Positions 49,592 to 57,986 of a stretch of 64,000 nt of DNA are shown piece after piece. Within the stretch, counting starts at the first letter, position 1; the number at the start of each line of letters is the position of its first letter. Source of the DNA: [Clostridium] asparagiforme DSM 15981 (GTDB lineage Bacteria > Bacillota > Clostridia > Lachnospirales > Lachnospiraceae); contig CP102272.1 in the NCBI GenBank assembly GCA_025149125.1, positions 2,666,001 to 2,730,000 on the forward strand, given 5' to 3'. A model generated the notes under the pieces. That model saw nothing but the letters and a program-made list of their open reading frames with translations, was not told the DNA's origin and searched no databases. The position numbers and the translations under genes are program-made.

Positions 49592-49620
49592 TTGACAGAC
49601 GATTAGCGACAACTAACTTT
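49592..49620 (+). promoter_or_regulatory. promoter with weak iron box, Nik/Opp-type importer
   Basis: TTGACA (49592-49597) followed by a degenerate box ATTAGC-GACA-ACTAAC (49602-49617) in the spacer and a weak AACTTT at the 17-bp position. Same design as the promoter at 27010 but less perfect. Confidence 0.6.
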
Positions 49621-49633
49621 CGGAGGTGATCTT

Positions 49634-50587
49634 ATGGCACAGCGGACCAGACGCTATCTCATTCGGCGGGCTGTTGTCGTCCTGCTGACCTTGTTTGTGG
49701 TCACGCTTCTTTCTTTTCTGCTGATGCGCCTCTCTCCCATTGATCCGGCCACAGCGTATGTGAAGCGCAATTCCGCCGTCGTCACTCAAGAGCAGATCGA
49801 CGAAGCACGCGTCATGCTGGGCCTGGACAAGCCGCTGCCGGTGCAGTATTTCGATTGGGTGGTGGACGCGCTCCACATGGACTTTGGTATTTCACTGGGG
49901 ACAGGAAACCCGGTGACGGAGGAATTGGCGAAAACGGTGCCGGTTACCCTGACGGTGGTGGCGTATTCCGCCGTAATCATGTCCCTTGGGGTTCTGGGAG
50001 TGGGGATGCTGGGGTATCTCTGGCGACAGAAGGCCGGAAGCATGATTCTCTCATTCCTGACCATGATCGGCATTTCCGTGCCCGGCTTCTATCTGGGCAC
50101 CGCTTTCATCGACCTGTTTGCGGTGCGACTGGGCTGGATCAGCGTGTCGGGGAACAGCGGCTTTACCCGCTACTTTCCGGTGGCTCTCTGCCTGTCGGTC
50201 CTGGGTATCTGCTTCTATGGGCAGATGTTGGCGGCCTCTTTGGAACGAGAAATGGAGCAGGACTATGCCATGTACTTACGGTGCCGCGGACTGAGGGAAG
50301 GGCGCATCCTTCTGTTTCATGCATTCCCCCACGCCGTGGTGGACCTCTTACCCAGCTTCGCCCAGATGCTGGGGCTGTGCCTTGCCAATGCAGCCATTGT
50401 AGAGCGGGTGTTCTCCCTGTCCGGGCTGGGCTACCTGATTATTGACGCGGTGGTAAAGCGGGACTCGCCGGTGATCCACGCCGCAGTTCTGGTGTTGGCG
50501 CTGACACTGGTGCTTTTGGACACAGCGGCGGAGCTTTTACAATATGGCCTGAGAAGCGATATGCGGGCCGTGGGAGGCCGAGCATGA
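49634..50587 (+). CDS. nickel/peptide-type ABC transporter permease (NikB/OppB-like)
   Basis: A 317-aa BPD_transp_1 permease with six helices. N-terminal helix and 100-aa loop (RLSPIDPATAYVKRN, LGLDKPLPVQYFDWV) as in DppB/NikB, coupling motif YLRCRGLREGRILLFHAFPHA. Ribosome-binding site CGGAGGTG. It overlaps the next permease gene by 4 nt. First gene of a five-gene importer whose promoter carries an iron box. Confidence 0.9.
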   Translation: MAQRTRRYLIRRAVVVLLTLFVVTLLSFLLMRLSPIDPATAYVKRNSAVVTQEQIDEARVMLGLDKPLPVQYFDWVVDALHMDFGISLGTGNPVTEELAKTVPVTLTVVAYSAVIMSLGVLGVGMLGYLWRQKAGSMILSFLTMIGISVPGFYLGTAFIDLFAVRLGWISVSGNSGFTRYFPVALCLSVLGICFYGQMLAASLEREMEQDYAMYLRCRGLREGRILLFHAFPHAVVDLLPSFAQMLGLCLANAAIVERVFSLSGLGYLIIDAVVKRDSPVIHAAVLVLALTLVLLDTAAELLQYGLRSDMRAVGGRA

Positions 50588-51390
50588 GAAAACATTCTTT
50601 TGTGGCAAAGGCTGGGCTGATACTGCCGCTTCTGGTGCTCTGCGTCTGTGCTTTTGGATTCCTGCTCGCCCCCAATGATCCTGATCTGGTGGATCTAACC
50701 AAGAAATTTCTATCCCCTTGTTCAGAGTTCCCTCTCGGCACGGATAACCTGGGGCGCTGTGTGCTGTCCCGCCTGCTCTATGGCGGACGGACCACACTGG
50801 GGATTGTCCTGGTGGGCTCTGTCACGGTCTCCGTGTTGGGAACGCTGGCCGGCCTGCTCATGGGCGGCGGAAAGAACGGCAAAAACCTGATTTTGGAGGG
50901 TGTACTGAATGCGGTCACCGCAATCCCGCCCATCGCTTACCTGATTATTTTCATTGCCGCCTGGGGCAACAGTGTGTTCACTATGGTAGTGGCGGTGTCC
51001 GCTTCCCTGATGATGCGGGTCATCAAGCTGGTTCAGACACGGACTGGGATCGAACATGGGAAAGCCTATGTGATGTGTGCGGTGGCCTCCGGTGCAAGGC
51101 CGCACCGCATCCTGTTTGTCCATATCCTCCCGAATCTGGTCTGGGATGTCCTTCACTTTATCTGCCTCTCCTGTGCGGATATGACGCTGTCCATCGTCAG
51201 CTTTTCGTTCATTGGCTTGGGCATGGGCGACAATGTAGTGGACTGGGGCAGCATGGTGTCGGAGACACACCACTATCTGCTCTCTTATCCCGGCCTCACG
51301 CTGTACCCGGTTTTGATGATTGTGGTGTGTACCATGGCATTCCATACGCTGGGACGCTGGATTGAAAGGAGGGTGTCCGCTCATGCTTGA
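50584..51390 (+). CDS. nickel/peptide-type ABC transporter permease (NikC/OppC-like)
   Basis: A 268-aa permease with six helices. FPLGTDNLGRCVLSRLLYGGRTTL is the family N-terminal motif, and YVMCAVASGARPHRILFVHILPN the ATPase-coupling region. It overlaps the flanking genes at both ends. Forms the channel with the NikB-like protein. Confidence 0.9.
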   Translation: MRKHSFVAKAGLILPLLVLCVCAFGFLLAPNDPDLVDLTKKFLSPCSEFPLGTDNLGRCVLSRLLYGGRTTLGIVLVGSVTVSVLGTLAGLLMGGGKNGKNLILEGVLNAVTAIPPIAYLIIFIAAWGNSVFTMVVAVSASLMMRVIKLVQTRTGIEHGKAYVMCAVASGARPHRILFVHILPNLVWDVLHFICLSCADMTLSIVSFSFIGLGMGDNVVDWGSMVSETHHYLLSYPGLTLYPVLMIVVCTMAFHTLGRWIERRVSAHA

Positions 51391-52171
51391 GGTACAAAAC
51401 TTATCTGTAACAGCCCGGAACGGCGCCCAGCTTTTGAAGCAGATCTCTTTTCAAATCGAGACCGGAGAGGCTGTGGGCCTGACCGGGCAAAGCGGGGCAG
51501 GCAAGACTACACTGCTCAAGGCTCTGCTTGGCATTTTAAGCGGCGGTTGCCAGGTCAGCGGCGGTACAATCCAGGTGGACGGACAATCGCTATGGGCCCT
51601 GTCCCCACGGAAACGCCGGGAGCTGTGCGGAACGACCTTGGGCTTTATCCCGCAAAACCCAATGACCGCCTTTGACCCCAGGCTCAAGCTGGGACGGCAG
51701 ATGGAAGAAACCCTGCGGTTGAGAACAGGTGCCTCTGGGAAAACGGCGCTGGAGCTGTCGGAAACGCTTTTGGCGGATCTGGGATTGTCCCAGCCTCGGC
51801 GGGTGCTCGACAGCTACCCCGCCCAGCTCTCTGGAGGGATGCTACAACGGGCGGCAGCCGCTCTGCTGCTGGCCCTGCATCCCAGATACATTTTAGCCGA
51901 TGAGCCCACCTCCGCACTGGATGCGGAAAATCGGACGCTTTTGCTGGAACTTCTGGAACAGCAGCGGGAAAGCGCCGGCATCTTGTTTATTTCCCACGAT
52001 GTTGCCGCACTCCGCACTCTCTGCGGGACGGTTTATGTGATGGAGCATGGAATGCTGACCGAACAGGGGACGATGCAGGAACTTCTGGGACACCCGAAAC
52101 AGGCGTGGACAAAGGAATATGCCGCAGCAAATCACCCGATGAGCAGGGAGGGATGGACATGGACGGACTGA
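51383..52171 (+). CDS. nickel/peptide-type ABC transporter ATPase (NikD/OppD-like)
   Basis: A 262-aa ATPase. Walker A GQSGAGKTT (about 36-44), Q-loop GFIPQNPMTAFDP, signature LSGGMLQRAA, Walker B ILADEPTSALD, switch ISHDVAAL. ATG 51383 overlaps the permease by 8 nt. The Met in LSGGMLQR is typical of NikD/DppD. Confidence 0.9.
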   Translation: MLEVQNLSVTARNGAQLLKQISFQIETGEAVGLTGQSGAGKTTLLKALLGILSGGCQVSGGTIQVDGQSLWALSPRKRRELCGTTLGFIPQNPMTAFDPRLKLGRQMEETLRLRTGASGKTALELSETLLADLGLSQPRRVLDSYPAQLSGGMLQRAAAALLLALHPRYILADEPTSALDAENRTLLLELLEQQRESAGILFISHDVAALRTLCGTVYVMEHGMLTEQGTMQELLGHPKQAWTKEYAAANHPMSREGWTWTD

Positions 52172-52860
52172 TTGCCGAGAACATCAGCAAAACCTATACC
52201 GGCACACACGGACTCTCATTTTCCGCACTTCGGAATGTATCCATTCGTCTGGAACCCGGCTCCTTTACCTCTCTGGTTGGAGAGTCCGGCTCCGGGAAAA
52301 GTACCCTGGCTCGTCTGTTGGTCGGCCTGGAACCCCCGGATCAAGGGACGATTTTCCTGGATGGAGAGGACACCTCCAGCTGGAGCACCGAGGACTGGCG
52401 AAAACGGCGTACAAAGCTCCAGGCGGTTTTTCAGGATGCCAGCGGAACACTGAACCCCATGCGCTCTGTCCGCAGTAATGTAGAGGAGGCGATGGTCAAC
52501 CTTACCTCTCTCTCAAAGCGGCAGCGCCGGGAGCGCATTGGCGAACTCATGGAACTGACCCACATGGAAGAACGGCTTTTGGAGATTCCCGCCCGGCAGC
52601 TATCTGGCGGGGAGCAACGGAGGCTCTCTTTGGTGCGGGCCATGTCCATCCGTCCCAAGTACCTTATTTTAGATGAAGTACTCAGCGGCTTGGACCTGAT
52701 CTCCGCTGATGCCGTCATGCACGTCCTGGAACAATATCACCGGGAATTCGACTGTGCTTTTCTGCTTATCACTCACGATATGGACAGCGCCTATCGCCTG
52801 TCCGATACCATTCTCACGATGCAAGCCGGACAAATCGTCCGTGTTGGCATAAAACAGTAA
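52159..52860 (+). CDS. nickel/peptide-type ABC transporter ATPase (NikE/OppF-like)
   Basis: A 233-aa ATPase. Walker A GESGSGKST, QDASGTLNPMRSV, signature LSGGEQRRL, Walker B LILDEVLSGLD, switch ITHDMDSA. ATG 52159 with GGGAGGG at 6 nt is chosen over ATG 52153. It overlaps the preceding gene by 13 nt. Short for OppF, as usual for NikE. Walker B has Val-Leu in place of Pro-Thr after the Glu, as in several NikE proteins. Confidence 0.88.
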   Translation: MDGLIAENISKTYTGTHGLSFSALRNVSIRLEPGSFTSLVGESGSGKSTLARLLVGLEPPDQGTIFLDGEDTSSWSTEDWRKRRTKLQAVFQDASGTLNPMRSVRSNVEEAMVNLTSLSKRQRRERIGELMELTHMEERLLEIPARQLSGGEQRRLSLVRAMSIRPKYLILDEVLSGLDLISADAVMHVLEQYHREFDCAFLLITHDMDSAYRLSDTILTMQAGQIVRVGIKQ

Positions 52861-52876
52861 CGAAAGGAAGTAAACC

Positions 52877-54493
52877 ATGAAAAAGAGACTGCTTTCTCTT
52901 GCCCTTTGCGGCGCTCTGCTCTGCGGCGCACTGGCAGGCTGCGGTGGAAATGAAACGACTTCTGCCTCGCAGGAACCGTCCTCCAGCCAGGCGGCAGAGG
53001 AATCGAAGATTCTAACCACCGCGGTCGGCGCAGAGCTGAACACCCTTTATCCACTCAACATGGATGTGCAGAACAATATCGGAACAAAGCTTTGCTATGA
53101 GGGCCTTGTCAACTATGAAATCGGGGACATTGTCCCCTGTCTGGCGGAGAGCTGGGAGTTTTCCGATGACGGAACGGCTCTGACCTTCCATCTGAAAGAG
53201 GGGGTTACTTTCCACGATGGGACGCCGTTCAATGCAGAGGCTGTCAAGACAGACTTTGAGTTTGCACACCCCAATCCTAATTTCAGCAACATTTCCGCTG
53301 TAGCCAAACTGGAGAGCATTGAGGTCGTGGATGAGTACACAGTGACATTCCACTATCCCAATGCCTACTTCGCCTATCTGATGGACTTCTGCTATCCGGA
53401 AACCATGGTCCTGGTATCTCCCGCCGTACTGGAGGAGGGGAACTACCAATCCATGAATGGCGTGGTAGGCACCGGCCCATATGTGTATGAGGAAATCGTG
53501 GACGGTGATTATGTCCGCTTTGTCCGCAACGAAAACTACTGGGGAGAACAGCCCTACTACGATGAAGTCATTGTCAAATACATCCCCGACGCTTCAGCAC
53601 GGCTCCAGGCACTCCAGAGCGGTGAGATCGACCTGATCTACGGCAGCGCGCTTCTGACTTGGGATGACTATCAGCAGGCTACCTCCCTCCCCAATATCGC
53701 CGGAGCGGTGGCGGAGAGCGATTCCAAAACTCGTAACTTGGTGCTCAATGCATCCGGCGTTCTGTCCGATTTGAAAGTGCGCGAGGCAGTAGCCTATGCC
53801 ATCGACAAGGAAACCCTCTCCGAAGGGCTGACCTACGGCGAGGAAACGCCCGCCGACCACCTGTTCCCCGATGGCATCCCCTATACAGATGTGGAGCTGA
53901 ATGTGATCCGCACCTACGACCCCGAAAAAGCCAACGCGCTTCTGGATGAAGCTGGATGGGTGATAAATGAGTCCACCGGCATCCGGGAAAAGGATGGGCA
54001 GGCGCTGTCCCTGAAATACACCTATGACTCGGGAGACGCTCTGAACAAGTCTCTGGCCACAGCAGTCAAGAGCCAGCTGGCGGCGGTGGGCATCAATGTA
54101 GAGACGGAAGGCCAGGAAATGATGACCTGGTGGCAGGAGGGCGTTGCCGGCAACTACGATCTTATCATGTGGAACACCGAGCAGCCCTATACCAGTCCTC
54201 ACAACTACTTCATTCCCATGCTGTCTCGGTCTCCCCATGTGCCCAGTCTCCCCGCTGTGGAAGGCAGCGACGAGTTTCTGGCACTGATTGAAGAGTTCCA
54301 GACCACAGATGATTCCGCCAGAGTTCAGGAAATTTTTGATCAGTTGCTGAACTTCGACAATGACAATGTACTGGATCTGCCTCTGCTGTTCGTTAAGGAT
54401 ATGATCGTCTACAACACGGACAAGATTGCGGGCTACGATTTCTCCAGCACCCCCATGTTCTTTGATGTGCGGTTGATCCAGCCGGCGGAGTAA
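52877..54493 (+). CDS. nickel/peptide-type substrate-binding lipoprotein (NikA/DppA-like)
   Basis: A 538-aa SBP_bac_5 protein. Lipobox ALAGC (Cys22), Ser/Glu linker, then LAESWEFSDDGTALTFHLKEGVTFHDG, the family landmark. GTGPYVYEEIVDG and a long C-terminal lobe follow. NikA-type proteins bind nickel-, iron- or cobalt-metallophore complexes as well as peptides or haem. The iron box of this operon favours a metal-chelate or haem-type ligand (inference). Placing the binding protein last is unusual for Nik/Opp operons. Confidence 0.9.
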   Translation: MKKRLLSLALCGALLCGALAGCGGNETTSASQEPSSSQAAEESKILTTAVGAELNTLYPLNMDVQNNIGTKLCYEGLVNYEIGDIVPCLAESWEFSDDGTALTFHLKEGVTFHDGTPFNAEAVKTDFEFAHPNPNFSNISAVAKLESIEVVDEYTVTFHYPNAYFAYLMDFCYPETMVLVSPAVLEEGNYQSMNGVVGTGPYVYEEIVDGDYVRFVRNENYWGEQPYYDEVIVKYIPDASARLQALQSGEIDLIYGSALLTWDDYQQATSLPNIAGAVAESDSKTRNLVLNASGVLSDLKVREAVAYAIDKETLSEGLTYGEETPADHLFPDGIPYTDVELNVIRTYDPEKANALLDEAGWVINESTGIREKDGQALSLKYTYDSGDALNKSLATAVKSQLAAVGINVETEGQEMMTWWQEGVAGNYDLIMWNTEQPYTSPHNYFIPMLSRSPHVPSLPAVEGSDEFLALIEEFQTTDDSARVQEIFDQLLNFDNDNVLDLPLLFVKDMIVYNTDKIAGYDFSSTPMFFDVRLIQPAE

Positions 54494-54531
54494 CGGAGCG
54501 TAGCATCCATTATTGAGCAACAGAATATGCA

Positions 54532-54565
54532 ACAAGGAGCCGGTCTGCTTAGATCGGCTCCTTGT
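54532..54565 (+). terminator. hairpin between binding-protein and DtxR copy 3 genes
   Basis: ACAAGGAGCCG (54532-54542) and CGGCTCCTTGT (54555-54565) form an 11-bp stem. The T-run is poor, so read-through into the DtxR gene is possible. Confidence 0.55.
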
Positions 54566-54600
54566 CAAAGGATGTGTTTCCAAAAAAAGGGGGAGATTGT

Positions 54601-54969
54601 TTGGCGTTGCACCAGTCCGGTGAAGACTACCTGGAAGCTATATTGATGCTTCAGAAAGAGAAAGGCATGGTGCGCTCCGTAGATGTGGCCCGACACATGG
54701 ATGTGTCGAAGCCCAGCGTGTGTCATGCGGTGGCGACATTGCGGGACGGGGGATTTCTCACGATGGACGAGGATTATTTCCTTCACCTGACCGATGCAGG
54801 TAGGGAAGTGGCGGAACAAATCTACGAAAAGCACCGCTTCTTTACAAAAATGCTGACAAATGCTGGGGTAGACCCCATTGCTGCCGAGCGGGACGCCTGC
54901 CGGATTGAGCATGTCATCAGCGAGAGTAGTTTTCAACGCTTAAAAAAGACTTTGACAGAAAAGAAGTAA
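54601..54969 (+). CDS. DtxR-family metal-dependent repressor (copy 3)
   Basis: A 122-aa two-domain protein. The start is TTG 54601, 5 nt after AGGGGGAG; the frame is open to ATG 54562, which precedes that site. Metal motifs are SGEDYLEAI, EKHRFF and DACRIEHVIS. From MVRSVDVARHM onward it is almost identical to copy 1 (0.08 kb), including long identical base stretches, which points to recent duplication or gene conversion. It closes the region of the Nik-type importer. Confidence 0.87.
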   Translation: MALHQSGEDYLEAILMLQKEKGMVRSVDVARHMDVSKPSVCHAVATLRDGGFLTMDEDYFLHLTDAGREVAEQIYEKHRFFTKMLTNAGVDPIAAERDACRIEHVISESSFQRLKKTLTEKK

Positions 54970-54973
54970 CCAA

Positions 54974-55019
54974 AGAAAGTGTAGCTCTTGTCTATTCTAT
55001 CAGCGGGGCTGCACTTTCC
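54974..55019 (+). terminator. imperfect terminator
   Basis: AAAGTGTAGC (54976-54985) pairs, with one mismatch, with GCTGCACTTT about 20 nt later, followed by CCTTTT. It ends DtxR copy 3. Confidence 0.5.
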
Positions 55020-55154
55020 TTTTATGTAAAAAGCTGCAATTAAAAGGGAAAATGGAGATTTGGTCAGAATTCAGTCAGATTTGCCAGTTATCATAAAAAT
55101 GGAGTTTTAGACGGTTTAACATGAAATCGTACTTTTGAAAACGGGGAAATAAGT

Positions 55155-55226
55155 ATGAAAACCAAGAATCGAAATAGCAGAGGAAATTTCAAGATATCGG
55201 GGGCGGCTTTATTCGTAAATGAATAA
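55155..55226 (+). CDS. 23-aa ICE leader ORF
   Basis: ATG 55155 behind GGGGAAATAAGT, TAA 55226. The peptide begins MKTKNRNSRGNFKISGAALF. The stop codon is inside a terminator stem (55200-55214 with 55221-55235). Leader peptides overlapping a terminator are a known attenuation layout in conjugative elements, but I cannot confirm this one. Confidence 0.35.
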   Translation: MKTKNRNSRGNFKISGAALFVNE

Positions 55227-55242
55227 GGTCGCCCCTTTGTTT
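55200..55242 (+). terminator. terminator in ICE leader
   Basis: Arms GGGGCGGCTTTATTC and GAATAAGGTCGCCCC (13 of 15 pairs plus wobble), loop GTAAAT, followed by TTTGTTTT. Confidence 0.7.
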
Positions 55243-55706
55243 TGCAGGCGACAAAAAACGACAATATTTTTAGAGCGATACTGAACCCAAATCGTTGGCA
55301 GGCCCGCTACCTAGTCTTGATAGCTGCGGGCTCGTGTGCAAAGTGTGGTTCAGATGGCAGGGAGCCAAAGGTGCATGAGAGAAAGATGGATCATGCACAT
55401 AAAGAGGTTCGTCCATCTGCTTACATTTCGACACACAGCTTACTTTACAATACGGTTCTTCCGCCGCCCTTTTCACAGGAGCAGGCGGGAACATCGCAAA
55501 TCGAGCGACAAGCCTCCTCCTGTGGGCGGCGGAAGTCGTGACGGACTTCTTTATGTGTTTCACACGGCCGACCGTTCACTTTTGCGGTGTGTGGTTGGCC
55601 GTGTTTGTTTATGTAACAAACACACACGCCCGTTAGTTCGATGCCGGTCTCCTCCGAAAGTTCAAGAAACCTGTTGGACTTCTTGAATGATTTGGAGGAA
55701 AAGGTC
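55243..55706 (+). other. ICE leader region without clear gene
   Basis: About 460 bp. It contains inverted repeats such as ACACGGCC ... GGCCGTGT (about 55561-55609), and short frames without ribosome-binding sites. The order terminator - structured leader - sigma gene - HTH_16 gene resembles the regulatory end of Tn916-type elements. I see no convincing protein gene in it. Confidence 0.45.
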
Positions 55707-56120
55707 ATGTGGCAACGAAATAATGGACAAGCAAGGGAAGAACTGCAAATCAGATTTACAGGTTACTTAATCCAGGCGGTTAGGCGCACACAGCGGGACT
55801 ATCTGAGAGCTCTTTGCAAATATGGTGAAAACGAGATACTTACGGAAGTGTTTTGCGCTGTGAGCCAGACGCTGGAGCAGGAAGTGATGGAGCGGCTGCC
55901 CCTCTGGGAGAACATTGAGAGCGGTGCGCTCCTGTATGCCTTGAAACAGCTAGACGAGCGGGAACGGTATGTGTTCCTTGCCCATGTACTGGACAAGCGC
56001 CCATTCGATGTGATCGGCGTGCAGCTGGGATTGTCGTATAAGGGTGCGGCCGCGGTGTATTACCGGTCCATTCGGAAATTGAAGAAGAGCATCGAGAGGG
56101 TGAACGGATATGACATTTGA
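55707..56120 (+). CDS. ICE sigma-70-like regulator
   Basis: A 137-aa protein. The C-terminal region-4 helix-turn-helix reads LKQLDERERYVFLAHVLDKRPFDVIGVQLGLSYKGAAAVYYRSIRKLKK. The N-terminal part is a degenerate region 2. ATG 55707 with GGAGG at 8-nt spacing is chosen over the open frame to 55641. It overlaps the HTH_16 gene by 11 nt. Intact counterpart of the frameshifted gene at 43138. Confidence 0.72.
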   Translation: MWQRNNGQAREELQIRFTGYLIQAVRRTQRDYLRALCKYGENEILTEVFCAVSQTLEQEVMERLPLWENIESGALLYALKQLDERERYVFLAHVLDKRPFDVIGVQLGLSYKGAAAVYYRSIRKLKKSIERVNGYDI

Positions 56121-56292
56121 ACAGATGCTGCGGCGAGCCAAGGGCGGTGACCAAGAGGCCGTTACAAGCATTTTGCTCATGTACCGCCCCTTGCTGCTCA
56201 AGTATGCCGTAACCAACGGCAGACTGGATGAGGATCTGTACCAGGAGCTGTGCATCACACTGGTGCGGGCGATTGAACTGTTCCGGATTTAA
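56110..56292 (+). CDS. HTH_16 conjugative-element regulator
   Basis: A 60-aa protein: FEQMLRRAKGGDQEAVTSIL and GRLDEDLYQELCITLVRAIELF. PF12645-type regulator paired with the sigma-like gene as in Tn916-like elements. Followed by a strong terminator. Confidence 0.72.
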   Translation: MTFEQMLRRAKGGDQEAVTSILLMYRPLLLKYAVTNGRLDEDLYQELCITLVRAIELFRI

Positions 56293-56301
56293 GTTTATGA
56301 G

Positions 56302-56336
56302 AAAGACCCTGAGATTGCTGTCTCAGGGTCTTTCCC
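56302..56336 (+). terminator. intrinsic terminator
   Basis: AAAGACCCTGAGA (56302-56314), 6-nt loop, TCTCAGGGTCTTT (56321-56333). Ends the ICE regulatory pair. Confidence 0.85.
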
Positions 56337-56372
56337 GTGGACTTAAAATCTTTGCAATCCGCTTTCAAAACC

Positions 56373-56417
56373 AGCAAGGTTCGCATTGACCTAGTGTAGC
56401 AAGATTCGTATTGACCT
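56373..56417. repeat. 25-bp-period direct repeat before antitoxin-Fic operon
   Basis: AGCAAGGTTCGCATTGACCT (56373-56392) and AGCAAGATTCGTATTGACCT (56398-56417), 18 of 20 identical. They lie just upstream of the promoter TTGGCA-17-TTATAC (56424-56452) and could be operator sites. Confidence 0.65.
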
Positions 56418-56423
56418 GGCCTA

Positions 56424-56452
56424 TTGGCAACAGGGCCTTCCTTGTGTTATAC
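56424..56452 (+). promoter_or_regulatory. promoter of antitoxin-Fic operon
   Basis: TTGGCA (56424-56429), a 17-bp spacer, TTATAC (56447-56452), 28 bp before the antitoxin ATG. Confidence 0.65.
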
Positions 56453-56479
56453 TAAAATCAGCAAGGAGGTGAAGGCGCT

Positions 56480-56683
56480 ATGAGTCCATTGGTAAAGAAA
56501 CGAATTGCGGCAGTCAAGACGGCCGATGCAATCAACGCCATTGAGGGCGCACCGATTTCCAGCTATGCACGGTCGCTATCTGCCAGCTGGGCCCGCGGCG
56601 AACTGACGGGCGAACAGATGAAGCAGGCATTGCTGGCACATCATCGCCGGATCGCGGAGCAGGAGCGCCAGAGCCGTGTCTGA
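56480..56683 (+). CDS. VbhA-like Fic antitoxin
   Basis: A 67-aa protein: ADAINAIEGAPISSYARSLS and WARGELTGEQMKQALLAHHR match the Antitoxin_VbhA layout, in which a helix with motif S/T-x3-E-G/N inserts a Glu into the Fic active site. Here Glu22-Gly23 is present but the S/T position is Ile18, an unusual change. AAGGAGG precedes ATG 56480. It overlaps the Fic gene by 8 nt. Confidence 0.78.
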   Translation: MSPLVKKRIAAVKTADAINAIEGAPISSYARSLSASWARGELTGEQMKQALLAHHRRIAEQERQSRV

Positions 56684-57392
56684 CCCGTACCTGTATGAAG
56701 ATGTGCCTGTCCTGAAAAACGAGCTGGGCATCAAAAATGAGAAAACATTGGATCGCATCGAGGCCGAGCAATCCAGAGCAAATATGATGCTGCTGTACGA
56801 ACAGGGCTTTCAGGACTTTTCTCCGGATGGCCTGCGGGAGATTCATCGGACCCTGTTTGCCGACATTTATGAGTGGGCCGGCCAGTACCGCATTATCAAT
56901 ATTGAAAAACGGGAGAAACTGCTGGCAGGCCGAAGCGTTTGGTACAGCAACGATGACAGGATAGAAGAAGATCTCAATGAGGCTTTTGAGCGGCTGGAAA
57001 ATGTTAGATGGGATGGCATCAGCCGGGAAGAATTCGTCCATCAGCTCATTAGCCTCTTTCCGCCGATCTGGCAGGTGCACCCTTTCCGGGAGGGCAATAC
57101 CCGAACGGTTGTAATGATGATGACCTTTTTTGTGGAGCATCATGGATACTTTATGGATCAGGAATTGATGGCTGCCAGTGCCGGCTATGTCCGCGACTCT
57201 TTTGTGATGGCTTCCCTGGATCAGTTTTCAGAATTTGAGCATTTGGAGCGCATTTTGCTGGACGCAGTTTGTGATGAGCCGATTGATTACAGCGAGGAAA
57301 GCCTGGAGGGGCCTGCCGAAATATCGGAGAAATACCGCAAATACCAGAAAGAGCCTTATTTACCGGAACCTCATTACCGGCGCGAGGAATAA
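56676..57392 (+). CDS. Fic-domain toxin (AMP-transferase-like)
   Basis: A 238-aa protein with active-site loop HPFREGNTRT (His135, Glu139, Asn141, Arg143), matching HxFx(D/E)GN-x-R. It would transfer AMP or a related group to a target protein. GTG 56676 overlaps the antitoxin stop codon. The second Arg of the canonical loop is replaced by Val. Together with the upstream gene it forms a type II toxin-antitoxin pair, probably stabilising the mobile region. Confidence 0.88.
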   Translation: MSDPYLYEDVPVLKNELGIKNEKTLDRIEAEQSRANMMLLYEQGFQDFSPDGLREIHRTLFADIYEWAGQYRIINIEKREKLLAGRSVWYSNDDRIEEDLNEAFERLENVRWDGISREEFVHQLISLFPPIWQVHPFREGNTRTVVMMMTFFVEHHGYFMDQELMAASAGYVRDSFVMASLDQFSEFEHLERILLDAVCDEPIDYSEESLEGPAEISEKYRKYQKEPYLPEPHYRREE

Positions 57393-57433
57393 AATAAGCG
57401 CACAGCGGAAGAAAACCGTTGTGCGCTTATTTT
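57391..57433. terminator. bidirectional terminator
   Basis: An 18-bp stem with one wobble pair (57391-57408 with 57416-57433), 7-nt loop, A/T-rich ends. Lies between the convergent Fic and winged-helix genes. Confidence 0.88.
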
Positions 57434-57852
57434 AATTTGGCTGAGATGCCTGGGACGATGAATTTATACCCGTGTCCCCAGACTGTTTCGATGATACCGG
57501 CACCCAGCTTGCGCCGGAGTTTGTAGACCATGCTGGAAATCCCGGTCCAGCTGGCATCAAAGGAATCTGCTGCGACGGCTTCGTAAATCTGCCGAGCGGA
57601 AAATACCTTCCCCGGGTGGTGGGCTAACAGGTAAAGAATATCAAATTCCATCGAAGTCAGTTCTATCAGATTGCCAGCCCGCCATACCTGGCGCCGCCGC
57701 ACATCAATCTGCAGGTCACCGACCAGCAGGGTAGAGGTGATATCTTCAAGCACCTCAATCTGCTCTACACAAAAAGTCTGAAGAAGCTCCTGGAGCAAAA
57801 CTTCCTGGGCTGTTGTGAGATCTTCAAGGTGAATAATGATCTTCTTTTTCAT
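57427..57852 (-). CDS. winged-helix DNA-binding protein paired with DtxR copy 4
   Basis: A 141-aa protein. A 45-aa N-terminal segment (MKKKIIIHLEDLTTAQEVLLQ) that is not a receiver domain precedes an OmpR/PhoB winged helix (TSMEFDILYLLAHHPGKVF to ETVWGHGYKFIVPG). ATG 57852 with AAGGGAG at 8 nt is preferred over the open frame to 57906. It lies 134 bp downstream of DtxR copy 4 on the same strand, repeating the arrangement at 0.08-0.8 kb. Confidence 0.76.
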   Translation of the reverse strand: MKKKIIIHLEDLTTAQEVLLQELLQTFCVEQIEVLEDITSTLLVGDLQIDVRRRQVWRAGNLIELTSMEFDILYLLAHHPGKVFSARQIYEAVAADSFDASWTGISSMVYKLRRKLGAGIIETVWGHGYKFIVPGISAKLK

Positions 57853-57986
57853 GGCAGTATCTCCCTTGTGAGCCTTCATAAAAAAGAGGTGGCCTTGATT
57901 TCTCATAGCTGCCGCTGGTTATATGGGTGCGTCAAAAGGTTTATTGTACGACGGCTTTTTTCTGTTGTGCAGCAGAATGGATTGTC

